A DNA stretch of 64,000 nucleotides from Staphylococcus chromogenes (GTDB lineage Bacteria > Bacillota > Bacilli > Staphylococcales > Staphylococcaceae), in contig NZ_CP118953.1 of the NCBI RefSeq assembly GCF_029024625.1, positions 806,001 to 870,000 of the forward strand, given 5' to 3'. A model generated the notes under the pieces. The model did not search any database and was not told the DNA's origin. It saw nothing but the letters and a program-made list of their open reading frames with translations. Each line of letters starts with the position of its first letter. Positions within the stretch are counted from its first letter, which is position 1. A program made the translations under genes and the position numbers. Shown one piece after another: positions 40,825-52,247 of the stretch.

Positions 40825-41382
40825 TAGATCTTTATCTTGTAAATTTTTCCCATAAATACGTAATACATTGTCGAGACTTGGATAATGTTTCAATAGGCGA
40901 TACGTAATCATTGCACATGCCTTTGCGTCATTTAAAGCGTCGTGATGACCATGGAAATCTAAGTTGAAGTGTTCCATCATATGTTTAAGACCGTTTCTTT
41001 TTGAAGCGACAGTTTTTCTGGAAAGTTGACATGAACAAAAGTACGTTAAATTAGGTGTTTCAAATTGGTGGGCTTTTAAACTTGCATGCAAGACGGACAT
41101 ATCGAAGGCAGCGTTATGTGCGACCACAGGTAAGTCATTGATGAATTGGAGCATATAAGGATAGACGTAACTAAAATCCGGTGCTTCACGTACATCTTCT
41201 GGATGTATTCCGTGAACCTCAATATTTTTTGCAGAAAAATAATCATTAGGATTAACGAGCGTATAAAACGTTTCAGTGAGCTCATGGTCGACTACTTTGA
41301 CCATACCGACCGAACAAACACTTGTCCGCTTATAATTCGCAGTTTCAAAATCAAGTGCAACATAGCTATTATGTGCCAACAA
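40819..41382 (-). CDS. DnaQ-like 3'-5' exonuclease (DEDDh family)
   Basis: 187 aa. The DEDDh residues are visible: Asp and Glu in [10 protein letters not shown], Asp in [13 protein letters not shown], and His/Asp in [13 protein letters not shown]. It resembles the proofreading epsilon domain but is a stand-alone protein, probably for DNA repair or RNA/DNA turnover. Convergent to dinB with overlapping stop regions. Confidence 0.88.
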   Translation of the reverse strand: MLAHNSYVALDFETANYKRTSVCSVGMVKVVDHELTETFYTLVNPNDYFSAKNIEVHGIHPEDVREAPDFSYVYPYMLQFINDLPVVAHNAAFDMSVLHASLKAHQFETPNLTYFCSCQLSRKTVASKRNGLKHMMEHFNLDFHGHHDALNDAKACAMITYRLLKHYPSLDNVLRIYGKNLQDKDLL

Positions 41383-41430
41383 AACCCCTCAATTCTACTC
41401 TAAAATATGACATATCTTAGCATAAATAAC

Positions 41431-41467
41431 GATAAAACGCCAACGACAGAACGTTGACGTTTTATCA
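41431..41467. terminator. Bidirectional terminator between exonuclease and ferritin genes
   Basis: GATAAAACGCCAACG / ACGTTGACGTTTTATC with an ACAGA loop. It ends the minus-strand ferritin transcript. Confidence 0.8.
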
Positions 41468-41475
41468 GTTTTAAA

Positions 41476-41979
41476 TTATTCTCCTTCGTTAAAAGAGCGA
41501 CTTGCAAGTTCTTTTTCGTAAAGGTAAAGCGTATTACAATCATCACCGATACGTTTTAAATAATCGATATGTGTTTCAAACATAGACTCTTCTTCAACTT
41601 GTTCATCTAAGAACCAGTTTAAAAACGAAATCGTCGCATAATCTTTTTTATCATTTGCAATTTCTGATAAATGGTAAAAACGTTTTGTTACATCTTGTTC
41701 TTGTTTTAATCCATCTTCAAAAGTCTCTAAAATAGAATTGAATTCCACTTTAGGCGCTTGAATTGCAGAAAAAATAGCTTTTTCGCCACGGTCATTAATA
41801 TAATCATAGATTTTCTTTCCGTGGAAACGTTCTTCTTTCGCTTGTTGAATGTAAAAATTTGCAAACCCTTCATAAGCATTGTGATCACAATAGGCAGCCA
41901 TTGCCATATATGCATGTGCAGCAAAAAATTCATGATTCATTTGGTCATTTAAAGCTTCTAATAATTGTTTATCTAGCAT
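41476..41979 (-). CDS. ftnA: Non-haem ferritin
   Basis: 167 aa, forms a 24-subunit iron-storage shell in the cytosol. Ferroxidase ligands are in [33 protein letters not shown] and [15 protein letters not shown]. Length and sequence agree with S. aureus FtnA. GGAGGGATATT precedes the ATG. I see no clear PerR or Fur box in the short gap to murT. Confidence 0.95.
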   Translation of the reverse strand: MLDKQLLEALNDQMNHEFFAAHAYMAMAAYCDHNAYEGFANFYIQQAKEERFHGKKIYDYINDRGEKAIFSAIQAPKVEFNSILETFEDGLKQEQDVTKRFYHLSEIANDKKDYATISFLNWFLDEQVEEESMFETHIDYLKRIGDDCNTLYLYEKELASRSFNEGE

Positions 41980-42089
41980 AATATCCCTCCAAAGATGTCT
42001 TCGTCCTCTTTCATTTTACCCAATAGGATAAAAGTTATGCAATGAATAAAATTTGTGTTATGCTTTTGATTTTGTATTACTGTTGAGCA

Positions 42090-42098
42090 TGGTATAAT
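42090..42098 (+). promoter_or_regulatory. Extended -10 promoter of murT-gatD
   Basis: TGGTATAAT is an extended -10 located 30 bp before the murT ATG. A weak -35-like TTTGTA lies 16 bp upstream of the TATAAT. Confidence 0.55.
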
Positions 42099-42128
42099 AT
42101 TCTAAGCGAAAATTGAAGGAGAATTGTT

Positions 42129-43439
42129 ATGAGACAATGGACAGCGATTCAGATGGCCAAACTCGCACGTAAAGCAAGTCGTGCAGTTGGTAAAAAGGGG
42201 ACTGACTTGCCTGGTCAAGTGGCCCGAAAAATTGATCAAAATATTTTAAGAAAGTTAGCTGAAAAGGTGGATGAGGTTGTTTTAGTGAGTGGTACTAATG
42301 GAAAAACAACGACATCTAATCTGATTGGGCATACACTGAAAGCTAATCACATTCCAATTATTCATAATAATGAAGGGGCGAACATGGCTGCAGGGATTAC
42401 TTCTGCATTCATCGTGCAATCTCGTCCGGAGACTAAAATGGCAATCATCGAAATCGATGAAGGTTCAATTCCGCGTGTATTGAAAGAAATGACACCTACG
42501 AAAATGGTGTTTACGAATTTCTTTCGTGATCAAATGGACCGCTTTGGAGAAATTGACATCATGGTGAATAATATTATTTCAGCCATTGAGAATAAAGGGA
42601 TTGCATTAATTTTAAATACGGACGATCCTTTTGTAAGCCGTTTGAAAAAGGCAAGTGATCATGTCACTTATTATGGTATGGCTAAAAATGCTTATCCTTT
42701 TGAACAATCAACGATGAATGAAAGCCGTTATTGTCCAAACTGTGGAAAATTACTTAAATATGATTATATCCATTACAATCAATTAGGGCATTATTCTTGT
42801 GAATGTGGTTTTAATCGTATGTCTCCTAAATACGAAATTCAACATTTTGAAATAAACCCATTTTTAACACTTCAAACACCACAAGCGACATTCAATATGA
42901 AAATTGCCGGAGATTTTAACGCATACAATGCTTTGGCCGCATATGCTGTTTTAAGAGAATTAGGTTTAGACGACGAAAGTATTCGTAAAGGTTTTGAAAC
43001 CTATACATCAGATAACGGACGTATGCAGTATTTTGAACGATCTCATAAAAAAGCACTCATAAATTTAGCTAAAAATCCAGCTGGAATGAATGCTTCTATA
43101 TCAATGGGTGAAAAATTACAAGAGAGAAAAGTCTATTTAATGAGCTTGAATGATTTTGCGGCTGATGGGCGAGATACTTCTTGGATTTATGATGCGGACT
43201 TTGAAAAATTAGCAACCCAAGATATTGAAACGATTATCGTTACAGGCTCACGTGCTGAGGAGCTCCAATTACGATTGAAACTTGCAGAAATCAATGTTCC
43301 AATTATTTTAGAAAAAGATATTTATAAAGCGACGGCACGCTCTATGGATTTTGATAGCTTTACAGTCGCAATCCCTAACTATACCTCTTTAACCCCTATG
43401 TTGGATCAATTAGTCCGTTCGTTTAAGGAGGAGAAATAA
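42129..43439 (+). CDS. murT: Lipid II isoglutaminyl synthase, MurT ligase subunit
   Basis: 436 aa Mur-ligase-like subunit. The P-loop is VLVSGTNGKTTTSNLI (about residues 53-68). A Cys4 zinc ribbon (CPNCGKLL, then CEC) and a C-terminal DUF1727 domain (KNPAGMNASISMGE) follow. With GatD it amidates the glutamate of lipid II to isoglutamine, needed for peptidoglycan cross-linking and methicillin resistance in S. aureus. Its stop codon abuts the gatD ATG. Confidence 0.96.
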   Translation: MRQWTAIQMAKLARKASRAVGKKGTDLPGQVARKIDQNILRKLAEKVDEVVLVSGTNGKTTTSNLIGHTLKANHIPIIHNNEGANMAAGITSAFIVQSRPETKMAIIEIDEGSIPRVLKEMTPTKMVFTNFFRDQMDRFGEIDIMVNNIISAIENKGIALILNTDDPFVSRLKKASDHVTYYGMAKNAYPFEQSTMNESRYCPNCGKLLKYDYIHYNQLGHYSCECGFNRMSPKYEIQHFEINPFLTLQTPQATFNMKIAGDFNAYNALAAYAVLRELGLDDESIRKGFETYTSDNGRMQYFERSHKKALINLAKNPAGMNASISMGEKLQERKVYLMSLNDFAADGRDTSWIYDADFEKLATQDIETIIVTGSRAEELQLRLKLAEINVPIILEKDIYKATARSMDFDSFTVAIPNYTSLTPMLDQLVRSFKEEK

Positions 43440-44168
43440 ATGTATGAATTAACCGTTTTCCATTTTATGCCAGACAAACTAAATCTTTATAGTGACATCG
43501 GTAATATCATGGCTTTAAAATACCGCGCCAAACAGCGTCAAATTCAGTTAAACGTAGTAGATATCAATGAAACTGAAGGCATTGATTTATCTAAAGCGGA
43601 TATCTTCTTTATCGGTGGGGGTAGTGACCGTGAGCAATCCTTGGCCACTAAAGAGTTAGCTAAAATTAAAACTGAACTTAAAGCAGCCATTGAAGAAGGT
43701 TTGCCAGGGTTAACCATTTGCGGAGGATATCAATTTTTGGGTGAAAAATATATTACACCTGATGGTGAAACTTTAGAAGGATTAAATATCTTAGACTTTT
43801 ACACCGAATCTCAAACGGAGCGCTTAACTGGTGATGTCGTTATAGAAAGTGAAACATTTGGAACTATCGTTGGTTTTGAAAATCACGGGGGGCGCACTTA
43901 TCATAATTATGACACACTGGGTCACGTCACTTATGGTTATGGTAATAACGCGACCGATCGAAAAGAAGGGATTCATTATAAGAATTTACTAGGGACGTAC
44001 CTTCATGGTCCGGTATTACCAAAAAATCATGAAATGACAGATTACTTATTAGAAGCGGCAGCCAAACGTAAGGGCATCCCATTTGAACCGAAATATCTTG
44101 ATAACACAGAAGAAGAACTAGCAAAACAAGTCTTGATTGATCGTGCCCGTAAAAATGAGCAAAAATAA
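43440..44168 (+). CDS. gatD: Lipid II isoglutaminyl synthase, glutamine amidotransferase subunit
   Basis: 242 aa class I (CobB/CobQ-like) glutaminase. The nucleophile Cys94 is in [11 protein letters not shown] and the histidine is in [12 protein letters not shown]. It feeds ammonia to MurT. Coordinates and coupling to murT match the essential murT-gatD operon of S. aureus. Confidence 0.96.
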   Translation: MYELTVFHFMPDKLNLYSDIGNIMALKYRAKQRQIQLNVVDINETEGIDLSKADIFFIGGGSDREQSLATKELAKIKTELKAAIEEGLPGLTICGGYQFLGEKYITPDGETLEGLNILDFYTESQTERLTGDVVIESETFGTIVGFENHGGRTYHNYDTLGHVTYGYGNNATDRKEGIHYKNLLGTYLHGPVLPKNHEMTDYLLEAAAKRKGIPFEPKYLDNTEEELAKQVLIDRARKNEQK

Positions 44169-44218
44169 ACCTAAAGAATTGGGCAAAGAAGTATTGTCCA
44201 ATTCTTTAGGTTTTTTTT
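44169..44218. terminator. Terminator between gatD and the aromatic-acid-exporter-like gene
   Basis: ACCTAAAGAATTGG / CCAATTCTTTAGG with eight T's on the right. Strong for the rightward transcript; its T-run overlaps the end of the leftward gene. Confidence 0.85.
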
Positions 44219-45216
44219 CGTATTTTTTTAAACCTTAAAAGTAAGATTCGATAAATCAACAAAATTTCGTAAATGGTATGACTTTTAACTTGATTGATAT
44301 CAAATTCATTTAAGCCTTTTACAGAGTTTTTAAGTGTTGTCGCCGCTTTACGTTCAGGCTCAAATAAGCCTTTTATTGTAATCTGACTAATTTTTTGCGT
44401 AATCGCAATAATAGCTCTTTTTTCTTCATCGTTAAAAATTATAAAATCATCTTCTGGTAAATAGATAATATTGGATAAATGTGTAATGAGTAGCCGGTTT
44501 TCATGCGCACGGTTTGTGAATTTTCTTATTCTTAACCACTCGTCTGAGCGATTTTTTGATTTGTGGTATTTGAGTTCATCTCTTTGATAACCTAATAATT
44601 CTTCTATACGTGCATTATTAAGATGTAATTTTTCAACATCGTGATCACTTTTTTCAGAATGAAATTGCCCAATTAATAGTTCTTTCATTCTTTGTGTAAA
44701 TAAACGATATATTTCCTTTTCAGTCTGATCAATAAGTGTATCGATTTGTGTATAATATTTAGGTGGTAAAACAATAAAATTAACTAATCCCGCAGTGCCT
44801 AAACCTATAATAGCAGTGAGTAAGCGTGAGAAAAAATTAAAAACATAATCTTGATGAATATCGGGTATCATTGCAAGTGCAGTCAGTGTCGCTACAGTAA
44901 TACCCACGTGTAAATTGAAATGTATACATAATAAAATCGTGAGGGTAGCTGTCAGCCCATATGTAAAAGCAGAATTATCGCCGAAAATATAAGTACATAC
45001 CACAGCGATAAAGGCGCCCATCACAGTGGCGGGTAAACGTTTGTATCCTTTAGTAATCGAAGCTTTGACAGTGGGTTCAATTGTAACAACGGCGGATAAT
45101 ATCGCAAAAATTGGATTTAAATCTAACCACAAACAAAACAACGCCGTTAAAAAAGCAGCAAGGCCTGTTTTGATTGTTCTTGCACCGATGAGGTTTTTGA
45201 GGCGTATTGCGTTCAT
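44206..45216 (-). CDS. Aromatic acid exporter family (FUSC/DUF939-like) membrane protein
   Basis: 336 aa. The N-terminal half has about five to six membrane helices (AFLTALFCLWLDLNPIFAILSAVVTIEPTVKASITKGYKRL is the ArAE hallmark). The C-terminal half is cytosolic and helical with many charged residues (ArAE_1_C-like). Possible export of aromatic or other organic acids; no substrate is shown. Monocistronic. Confidence 0.8.
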   Translation of the reverse strand: MNAIRLKNLIGARTIKTGLAAFLTALFCLWLDLNPIFAILSAVVTIEPTVKASITKGYKRLPATVMGAFIAVVCTYIFGDNSAFTYGLTATLTILLCIHFNLHVGITVATLTALAMIPDIHQDYVFNFFSRLLTAIIGLGTAGLVNFIVLPPKYYTQIDTLIDQTEKEIYRLFTQRMKELLIGQFHSEKSDHDVEKLHLNNARIEELLGYQRDELKYHKSKNRSDEWLRIRKFTNRAHENRLLITHLSNIIYLPEDDFIIFNDEEKRAIIAITQKISQITIKGLFEPERKAATTLKNSVKGLNEFDINQVKSHTIYEILLIYRILLLRFKKIRKKT

Positions 45217-46306
<1,090 letters not shown>

Positions 46307-46332
46307 CGTTCGGACTTAAGTCTTAATAAAAG

Positions 46333-46373
46333 ATGGTTCCATAGCCTATTATAAACGGCATGGAACCATTTTA
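46333..46373 (+). terminator. Terminator between map and the vra operon
   Basis: Perfect 10-bp arms ATGGTTCCAT / ATGGAACCAT, extended by GCC / GGC inside, then TTTTAT. Confidence 0.8.
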
Positions 46374-46401
46374 TAATAGAATCGAAATATGAGGTGATTC
46401 T

Positions 46402-46791
46402 ATGTTAAGACAAGTCCAACAATATCTAGAACGTTTTTTTAATCGCTTATATGTTTATGAAATGAGCGATTGTTTAGCAATGTTATCAACAAAAATTAGA
46501 AATATTGATGAGACGATATTGTATACTCAACAAAAAAAGACACAATTACAATTGTTAATTGACAGAGAGACCGTCGCATTAGAAAATAAATATATCGATT
46601 TATTAGACGCACAACATATGAGATGTCCAGAAAAAATTCATGGTAAAGAAATCACAAAAATGAAAGTGAAGTTAAACGAAATCGAGTCTGAGTATGCACG
46701 ATTAGAACGGTATTTAACTCAATTGAACGCGGAAAAAAAAGAAAAGCAACAAGAGTGTGATTTATTATTAACATTAAAACTTGCATACTAG
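46402..46791 (+). CDS. vraU: VraU-like first protein of the vraSR operon
   Basis: 129 aa, predicted long helices with coiled-coil potential (TQQKKTQLQLLIDRETVALENK, then KMKVKLNEIESEYARLERYLTQLNAEKKEKQQE). No membrane segment. It has the position and size of the first gene of the S. aureus vraU-vraT-vraS-vraR operon. Role unclear even there. GAGGTGATTCT precedes the ATG. Confidence 0.8.
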   Translation: MLRQVQQYLERFFNRLYVYEMSDCLAMLSTKIRNIDETILYTQQKKTQLQLLIDRETVALENKYIDLLDAQHMRCPEKIHGKEITKMKVKLNEIESEYARLERYLTQLNAEKKEKQQECDLLLTLKLAY

Positions 46792-46803
46792 AAAGGTGGA
46801 AAT

Positions 46804-47505
46804 ATGACACAAAAATATATTTCGACTGAGCTCTTAATCATTTTTACAGCTCTAATGATTATCGCCAATTTTTATTACATCTTTTTTGAGAAAATTGGTT
46901 TTTTGTTTGTGTTGTTATTAGGAAGTATTTTAATGTATGTGGGTTACATTTACTTCCACAAAGTGAGAGGGCTCTTATGTTTTTGGATTGGAACATTAAT
47001 GGTGTTATTTACTTTATTATCTAATAAATACACACTTGTGATTTTATTTATTTTTATGATCATCGTAGCGGTACGTTACATCGTTTATAAACGTAAACCG
47101 TTAAAAGTGACAACATCTGAGGCAGTAGAAGCCTCTCCTTCATTTATTAAACAAAAGTGGTTCGGAGAACAGAAAACACCTGTGTATGTCTACAAATGGG
47201 AAGATTTGCAAATTCAGCATGGGATGGGCGATGTCTATATTGATATGACGAAAGCAGCTAACTTAAAATCACAAAACAACATAGTGATTAGACATATTGT
47301 TGGCAAAGTACAAGTCGTCGTCCCATTAAATTACAATGTAAAGCTAAATGTTGCTGCTTTTTATGGGAATATCAATTTTGAGGAGCAACGTTTAAAGTTA
47401 GAAAACAACAACGTCACATTAGAATCATCAGAAAAATCAGATCGATATACAGTAAATATCTTCGTTTCCACGTTTATTGGTGATGTTGAGGTGGTTTATC
47501 GATGA
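46804..47505 (+). CDS. vraT: VraT (YvqF/LiaF-like) membrane sensor protein
   Basis: 233 aa. The N-terminal half has four membrane helices (about residues 8-95). A C-terminal beta-rich LiaF-like domain ([47 protein letters not shown]) follows. It works with VraS to sense cell-wall damage. Overlaps vraS by 4 nt. Confidence 0.92.
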   Translation: MTQKYISTELLIIFTALMIIANFYYIFFEKIGFLFVLLLGSILMYVGYIYFHKVRGLLCFWIGTLMVLFTLLSNKYTLVILFIFMIIVAVRYIVYKRKPLKVTTSEAVEASPSFIKQKWFGEQKTPVYVYKWEDLQIQHGMGDVYIDMTKAANLKSQNNIVIRHIVGKVQVVVPLNYNVKLNVAAFYGNINFEEQRLKLENNNVTLESSEKSDRYTVNIFVSTFIGDVEVVYR

Positions 47506-48545
47506 ATCAATATGTACGATCAATCGGTTCAATGCTGATTTTAGTGTATAGTCTCTTTACCGCTTTTTTCTTTATTGATAATGTCTTCACAAATATCATC
47601 TTTTTTCAAGGAATGTTTTACACACAAATTTTTGGAGTTCCTGTTTTCTTGTTTTTAAATTTAATAGCCATTTTTTTATGTATAATCGTTGGGAGTGTGC
47701 TCGCTTATAAAAATAACCAACAAAATGATTGGTTGAAAGCGCAAATTGAACGCTCAATTGAAGGTGAGACGGTAGGCGTAAATGACCAACAAATTGAACT
47801 TTATCACGAAACATTAGAATTATATGAAGCACTTGTGCCGCTTAATCAAGAACTTCACCGTATGCGCATTAAAACACAAAATTTAACGAACGAATCGTAT
47901 AACATGAATGATTCAAAAGTTCAGAAAATCATTGAAGATGAGCGGCACCGGTTGGCGCGTGAATTGCATGATAGTGTCTCTCAACAGCTATTTGCGGCAA
48001 GTATGATGTTATCAGCAATAAAGGAAACACCACTTGAGCCTCCACTGAGCCAACAAATACCCACTTTAGAGAAAATGGTACAGGATTCGCAATTAGAAAT
48101 GCGCGCATTACTTTTGCATCTGAGACCGATTGGCTTAAAAGATCGTTCTTTAGGTGAAGGGATACAGTCTTTGGTATCAGATTTACAACGTAAAGTGCCA
48201 TTAAATGTAGTTCAAGATATTGGGGAATTTGACGTTCCCAAAGGGATGGAAGATCACCTTTTCAGAATTACACAAGAGGCAATTTCAAATACCCTACGTC
48301 ATTCTAAAGGCACAGAGGTGACTGTTGAATTACTTCAGCGTGACGATTACATACTCCTACGTATACAAGATGACGGTATAGGGTTTAACGTTGATGATAA
48401 GATGGAACAAAGTTATGGTTTGAAGAATATGCGTGAACGTGCGATGGAAATCGGTGCGACGTTCCATATCGTATCGTTACCAGATTCAGGTACACGTATT
48501 GAAGTGAAAGCACCGTTAGATAAGGAGGGGCATAATGACAATTAA
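47502..48545 (+). CDS. vraS: Cell-wall stress sensor histidine kinase VraS
   Basis: 347 aa. Two N-terminal membrane helices with almost no extracellular loop (intramembrane-sensing type). The phosphorylated His156 is in [18 protein letters not shown] (HisKA_3), with a HATPase domain ([33 protein letters not shown]). It phosphorylates VraR on beta-lactam or glycopeptide stress. Overlaps vraR by 11 nt. Confidence 0.96.
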   Translation: MNQYVRSIGSMLILVYSLFTAFFFIDNVFTNIIFFQGMFYTQIFGVPVFLFLNLIAIFLCIIVGSVLAYKNNQQNDWLKAQIERSIEGETVGVNDQQIELYHETLELYEALVPLNQELHRMRIKTQNLTNESYNMNDSKVQKIIEDERHRLARELHDSVSQQLFAASMMLSAIKETPLEPPLSQQIPTLEKMVQDSQLEMRALLLHLRPIGLKDRSLGEGIQSLVSDLQRKVPLNVVQDIGEFDVPKGMEDHLFRITQEAISNTLRHSKGTEVTVELLQRDDYILLRIQDDGIGFNVDDKMEQSYGLKNMRERAMEIGATFHIVSLPDSGTRIEVKAPLDKEGHNDN

Positions 48546-49164
48546 AGTTTTATTTGTAGATGACCACGAAATGGTAAGAATTGGTATCTCAAGTTATTTA
48601 TCTACGCAGCCAGATATTGAAGTTGTTGGGGAAGGGGCTTCGGGTAAAGAAGCCATCGAAAAAGCGCATGCATTAAAACCTGATTTAATTTTAATGGATT
48701 TAGTGATGACGGATATGGACGGAGTAGAGGCGACGACGCAAATTAAGAAAGATTTACCTAAAATCAAAGTCGTGATGCTTACAAGTTATATTGAGGATAA
48801 AGAAGTCTACCGTGCATTAGATGCAGGTGTAGACAGTTATATTTTAAAAACAACAAGCGCCAGCGACATTGCCGAAGCCATTCGCAAAACATCTAAAGGG
48901 GAATCTGTCTTTGAAGCAGAAGTACTCGTTAAAATGAGGAATCGTATGCGACAACGTGCAGAACTTTACGAGCTTTTAACCGAAAGAGAAATGGAAATTT
49001 TATTATTAATTTCAAAAGGCTATTCTAATCAAGAAATTGCGAGCGCTTCACATATAACGATTAAAACCGTTAAAACACATGTTAGTAACATTTTAAGTAA
49101 ACTTGAAGTTCAAGACCGTACACAAGCAGTGATATATGCTTTCCAACATGGGCTCATAGAATAA
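48535..49164 (+). CDS. vraR: Response regulator VraR (NarL/LuxR type)
   Basis: 209 aa. Receiver domain with phospho-acceptor Asp55 in [13 protein letters not shown], then a LuxR-type helix-turn-helix ([37 protein letters not shown]). Very close to S. aureus VraR throughout. It activates cell-wall synthesis genes and its own operon. Followed by hairpin copy 5. Confidence 0.97.
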   Translation: MTIKVLFVDDHEMVRIGISSYLSTQPDIEVVGEGASGKEAIEKAHALKPDLILMDLVMTDMDGVEATTQIKKDLPKIKVVMLTSYIEDKEVYRALDAGVDSYILKTTSASDIAEAIRKTSKGESVFEAEVLVKMRNRMRQRAELYELLTEREMEILLLISKGYSNQEIASASHITIKTVKTHVSNILSKLEVQDRTQAVIYAFQHGLIE

Positions 49165-49234
49165 TGAACGACAAAAAAGCACTTACGTTCCAAATTAATA
49201 GATGAGGCACTATAATGTTTCCTCAAAATGCAAT

Positions 49235-49272
49235 AGCCATCAAAATTTATCTTTAAGTAAATTTTGATGGCT
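49235..49272. repeat. 38-bp repeated hairpin, copy 5
   Basis: Perfect arms AGCCATCAAAATTTA / TAAATTTTGATGGCT with the 8-nt loop TCTTTAAG, then ATTTTGATACAGCTTTAGTC. Between convergent vraR and the carbonic anhydrase gene. The following 20 bp resemble the tails of copies 2 and 6. Confidence 0.88.
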
Positions 49273-49326
49273 ATTTTGATACAGCTTTAGTCACTCATCT
49301 TACGACAAAAATAGTTTCTAAAGTGT

Positions 49327-49358
49327 GAGAGGGAAACTTTAATCGTTTCCCTAACTCT
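49327..49358 (-). terminator. Hairpin at the end of the carbonic anhydrase gene
   Basis: GAGAGGGAAAC / GTTTCCCTAACTC with a 7-nt loop, just beyond the minus-strand stop codon. Confidence 0.5.
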
Positions 49359-49367
49359 GTTTTGTCA

Positions 49368-49940
49368 TTATTTTTTAATTTGTTGATACCCATCTTGCAC
49401 GAGTTCTAATTCACCTGTATGAGGATCGATAACGAGTCCGTGAACAGGGACTTTACGATCAAATAACGGATGGTCATATATCATTTGAATATTTTGACGA
49501 ACATTTTCATAAACATCATCAAAGCCTTTTAAGAAATTAGGAACATCAATTCCAGAATGACCTAAAATATCAAAGACTTGACTGTTAACCCCACGTGATT
49601 TCATGGTTTCAATGACATCATCGACATTTAGGTTACCCATACCACAATCTTTATGGCCCATGATAATAACTTCCTCAGCACCAAGCGCATAGATACCTAC
49701 AATGAGACTACGCATTGTCGAACCATAAGGATGTGTGATCGTAGCACCAGCATTTTTGACGACTTTCAAATCGCCATTATTGAACCCTAGAGCTTTCGTA
49801 GATAAATCTTGAAGGCGTGTATCCATACACGTCAAGAGTACGGCTTTTTTAGAAGGCTTTTTACTTGTTTCATAAGCTTCATATTCCTTATTTTCAACGA
49901 AGGATTTGTTAAACTCTAGAATATTTTCTAATAATGTCAT
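49368..49940 (-). CDS. can: Beta-class carbonic anhydrase
   Basis: 190 aa, interconverts CO2 and bicarbonate. Zinc ligands are Cys38 in LLTCMDTRL (with Asp40 and Arg42), His96 and Cys99 in IIMGHKDCGM. It follows the YihY gene by 42 bp on the same strand and is probably in one transcript. Confidence 0.92.
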   Translation of the reverse strand: MTLLENILEFNKSFVENKEYEAYETSKKPSKKAVLLTCMDTRLQDLSTKALGFNNGDLKVVKNAGATITHPYGSTMRSLIVGIYALGAEEVIIMGHKDCGMGNLNVDDVIETMKSRGVNSQVFDILGHSGIDVPNFLKGFDDVYENVRQNIQMIYDHPLFDRKVPVHGLVIDPHTGELELVQDGYQQIKK

Positions 49941-49982
49941 GATTTTGTTCCTCCATCATCTAAGCTATTCAAGAGAACGGCT

Positions 49983-51251
49983 TTATTTTTTTGTTTTGAT
50001 ATGATGAGATTTTCCATCATTTGTACGTTTTTCTGTTTTAGAACCTTCATATTGGTGATGGTTTTGATAATCAAAAGTGTTATTTTGGTTTTTAGCATCT
50101 TTGCGAGGTGCTTTTTCATTACCCATATTGTTATAGGCATCTGCTAAATCTTCTTCACCACGTTCATCCATTTCGTCATAAGTGATTTCTTCAGGTGTTT
50201 TACCTTTAGACACTTTACGGTGATGGAAGATAGCGTTAACTTCAGCCCCTAAAATAAGAATAAATCCAGTGATGTATAACCATAGCATTAATACGATGAC
50301 ACCACCGATACTACCATATGTTTTAGAGTAGTTACCAAAGTTTGAAACATAGAATCCAAAAGCAAGTGTTCCTAAAATCCAAACAATTGTCGCAACGAGG
50401 GCACCTGGAATGACTGATTTTAATTTTATTTTTACATTAGGTGCCATTATATACAATAGAGTAAAGACAATAAAAATCGCGAGGACCGGTAGAACAGTAC
50501 GTAGTAAACCAAACACCCATCTCACAGCGCTATCCAATCCTAGTGGACCAAATAAAATATTTCCAATTTGTTCGCCGAACGTAAAAAGCACTAACGTAAT
50601 AGGCATTGTGATACCGATAAGCAATGTAAAGAAAATCGCCATGGCTTTTGATACAAAGAAATTACGACTATCTTCAACGTCATAGGCCACGTTAAATGAG
50701 TTCATTAAAGCTGTCATACCGTTAGACGCTGTCCAAAGTGCTAAAATCAAACCGAAAGATAGGATGCCACCATTCGCATTACTCATCACATCAGTCAATA
50801 TATTTGTGATGATAGATGAGGCTTGTGCAGGTGCATTGGATTCGATTTGGTCAATAATCGATTTTTGATCAATATTAAATAGCGGTATAAGCGATAAAAT
50901 AAAGATAAGCATTGGGAAAAGTGATAGCATAAAATAATAGGCGAGTTGTGCCGCTAAGCCAGAGGCATCGTCTTTACCAATGCGATAAATTAAATATGAG
51001 AAAAAATTAGGTCGGTCTGTGTATTTTACCGGCTTATTTATACGCGAAACAAAGAAAGTTTGGTTATCTTTTTTTGCTTCTTTAGATTGAAATGGTTGTG
51101 GCTTCACAAAGTGGTGTTCTTCATGAATATCTCCTTTGGCGTCACCTTGACGATTTGGATTTGGTTCACTTTCTTTTTGATGTGAATCATCTTTTTGGAA
51201 ATTATCTTTTGCTTTATCAATAATTCCGGATGATTTATGTTTATTATCCAT
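49983..51251 (-). CDS. YihY/BrkB-family membrane protein
   Basis: 422 aa. The central six-helix YihY/virulence factor BrkB domain spans about residues 80-345 (LAAQLAYYFMLSLFPMLIFILSLIPLF, WTASNGMTALMNSFNVAYDVEDSRNFF, YGSIGGVIVLMLWLYITGFILILGAEVNA). Long charged cytosolic tails at both ends are unusual in length but common in staphylococci. Corresponds to YfkH of Bacillus by neighbourhood. Transport function unproven. Confidence 0.88.
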   Translation of the reverse strand: MDNKHKSSGIIDKAKDNFQKDDSHQKESEPNPNRQGDAKGDIHEEHHFVKPQPFQSKEAKKDNQTFFVSRINKPVKYTDRPNFFSYLIYRIGKDDASGLAAQLAYYFMLSLFPMLIFILSLIPLFNIDQKSIIDQIESNAPAQASSIITNILTDVMSNANGGILSFGLILALWTASNGMTALMNSFNVAYDVEDSRNFFVSKAMAIFFTLLIGITMPITLVLFTFGEQIGNILFGPLGLDSAVRWVFGLLRTVLPVLAIFIVFTLLYIMAPNVKIKLKSVIPGALVATIVWILGTLAFGFYVSNFGNYSKTYGSIGGVIVLMLWLYITGFILILGAEVNAIFHHRKVSKGKTPEEITYDEMDERGEEDLADAYNNMGNEKAPRKDAKNQNNTFDYQNHHQYEGSKTEKRTNDGKSHHIKTKK

Positions 51252-51281
51252 ATTGTAGCTCCCCTAATATTTAGTATAAAA

Positions 51282-51343
51282 AAAGCAATCTCAATAGGGG
51301 AGAAAGTTAAGTTACTTTCATTTTCTCCCGTCGAAATTGCTTT
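51282..51343 (-). terminator. Terminator after the YtxH-like gene
   Basis: AAAGCAATCTCAATAGGGGAGAAA / CATTTTCTCCCGTCGAAATTGCTTT forms a long interrupted stem. As minus-strand RNA it ends in TTTTTT. Confidence 0.75.
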
Positions 51344-51376
51344 AAAATGTTCAATTTCTTACTTCTTATTGACTCA

Positions 51377-51652
51377 TTAACGGTTATTTTTACGTTGTTG
51401 GAAAGTTTCTTTAGCATCACGTAAAGAACGTTCTAATTCTGGGTTGTTACGACGAATTTCTTCAATTGTGTTTTTCCAATATTTAAATTCATCAGTGAGT
51501 TGAGATACTTTTGAACCTTGTCCAGATGTTTGACCTGATTTAATGTTTTGAACTTGGTTCTTTACAGATGAACGCGTGTTTTTGTCGATAAGTGCCACAG
51601 CACCTCCAACGACTGCTCCGATTAAAACGCCTGGAATTAATTTGTTTTGCAT
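51377..51652 (-). CDS. YtxH-domain protein
   Basis: 91 aa. An N-terminal glycine-rich hydrophobic segment (LIPGVLIGAVVGGAVAL) is followed by the DKNTRSSVK region of YtxH proteins and a charged helix. Start 4 nt after the ptpA stop, so co-transcribed with ptpA. Function unknown. Confidence 0.82.
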   Translation of the reverse strand: MQNKLIPGVLIGAVVGGAVALIDKNTRSSVKNQVQNIKSGQTSGQGSKVSQLTDEFKYWKNTIEEIRRNNPELERSLRDAKETFQQRKNNR

Positions 51653-51656
51653 AGTG

Positions 51657-52115
51657 TTACCCCTTTCTTATATCCTTTAAGATGTAGTCGATAAGGTTAT
51701 CGCATGATGATTGTATCATGTCAAAAACCCCTTCGAAATTGTTTGTATAATATGGGTCCGGAACATCCGTCTCCTCCATATCGCTAAAATCAAGCAACTT
51801 AAATAGTTGACCTTTAAGTTGTGGATTGATTTGTCTTATATTATCCACATTACTTTGATCCATTGCAATAATATAATCAAAATCGTCATTTTCTGTAAAC
51901 AACTCACTCTTCATATTATCGAATGGAATTTGGTGTTCATTTAAAATATTTTGTGTCCCTTCGTGAGGGGGTTCGCCTAAATTCCAGCGACCTGTGCCTC
52001 TCGAATAAACTTCTATACCGTCGATTTCACGTTCTTGAAGGCGTTGACGCATAATTGCTTCAGCCATCGGGGAACGACAGATATTGCCGAGACATACAAA
52101 AGCGACTGTTGTCAT
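51657..52115 (-). CDS. ptpA: Low-molecular-weight protein tyrosine phosphatase
   Basis: 152 aa. The P-loop is VCLGNICRSPMAEA (Cys8, Arg14) and the acid/base Asp is in DVPDPYYT. Corresponds to PtpA of S. aureus and YfkJ of Bacillus. The start is MTTVAFVCLG after ATGGAGGTTTC; a longer reading from 52169 is rejected because the family begins here. Confidence 0.93.
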   Translation of the reverse strand: MTTVAFVCLGNICRSPMAEAIMRQRLQEREIDGIEVYSRGTGRWNLGEPPHEGTQNILNEHQIPFDNMKSELFTENDDFDYIIAMDQSNVDNIRQINPQLKGQLFKLLDFSDMEETDVPDPYYTNNFEGVFDMIQSSCDNLIDYILKDIRKG

Positions 52116-52247
52116 GTTGAAACCTCCATGTCTTAGTTTATATGCCCATTTTATCCTTTTTTTAAACAACCCTGAAGTGTTTTTGACAAAAATTTTTCAA
52201 AATTTGTATGACTTTGCTAGAATATAAGAAATGAAAGGATGAAGAAC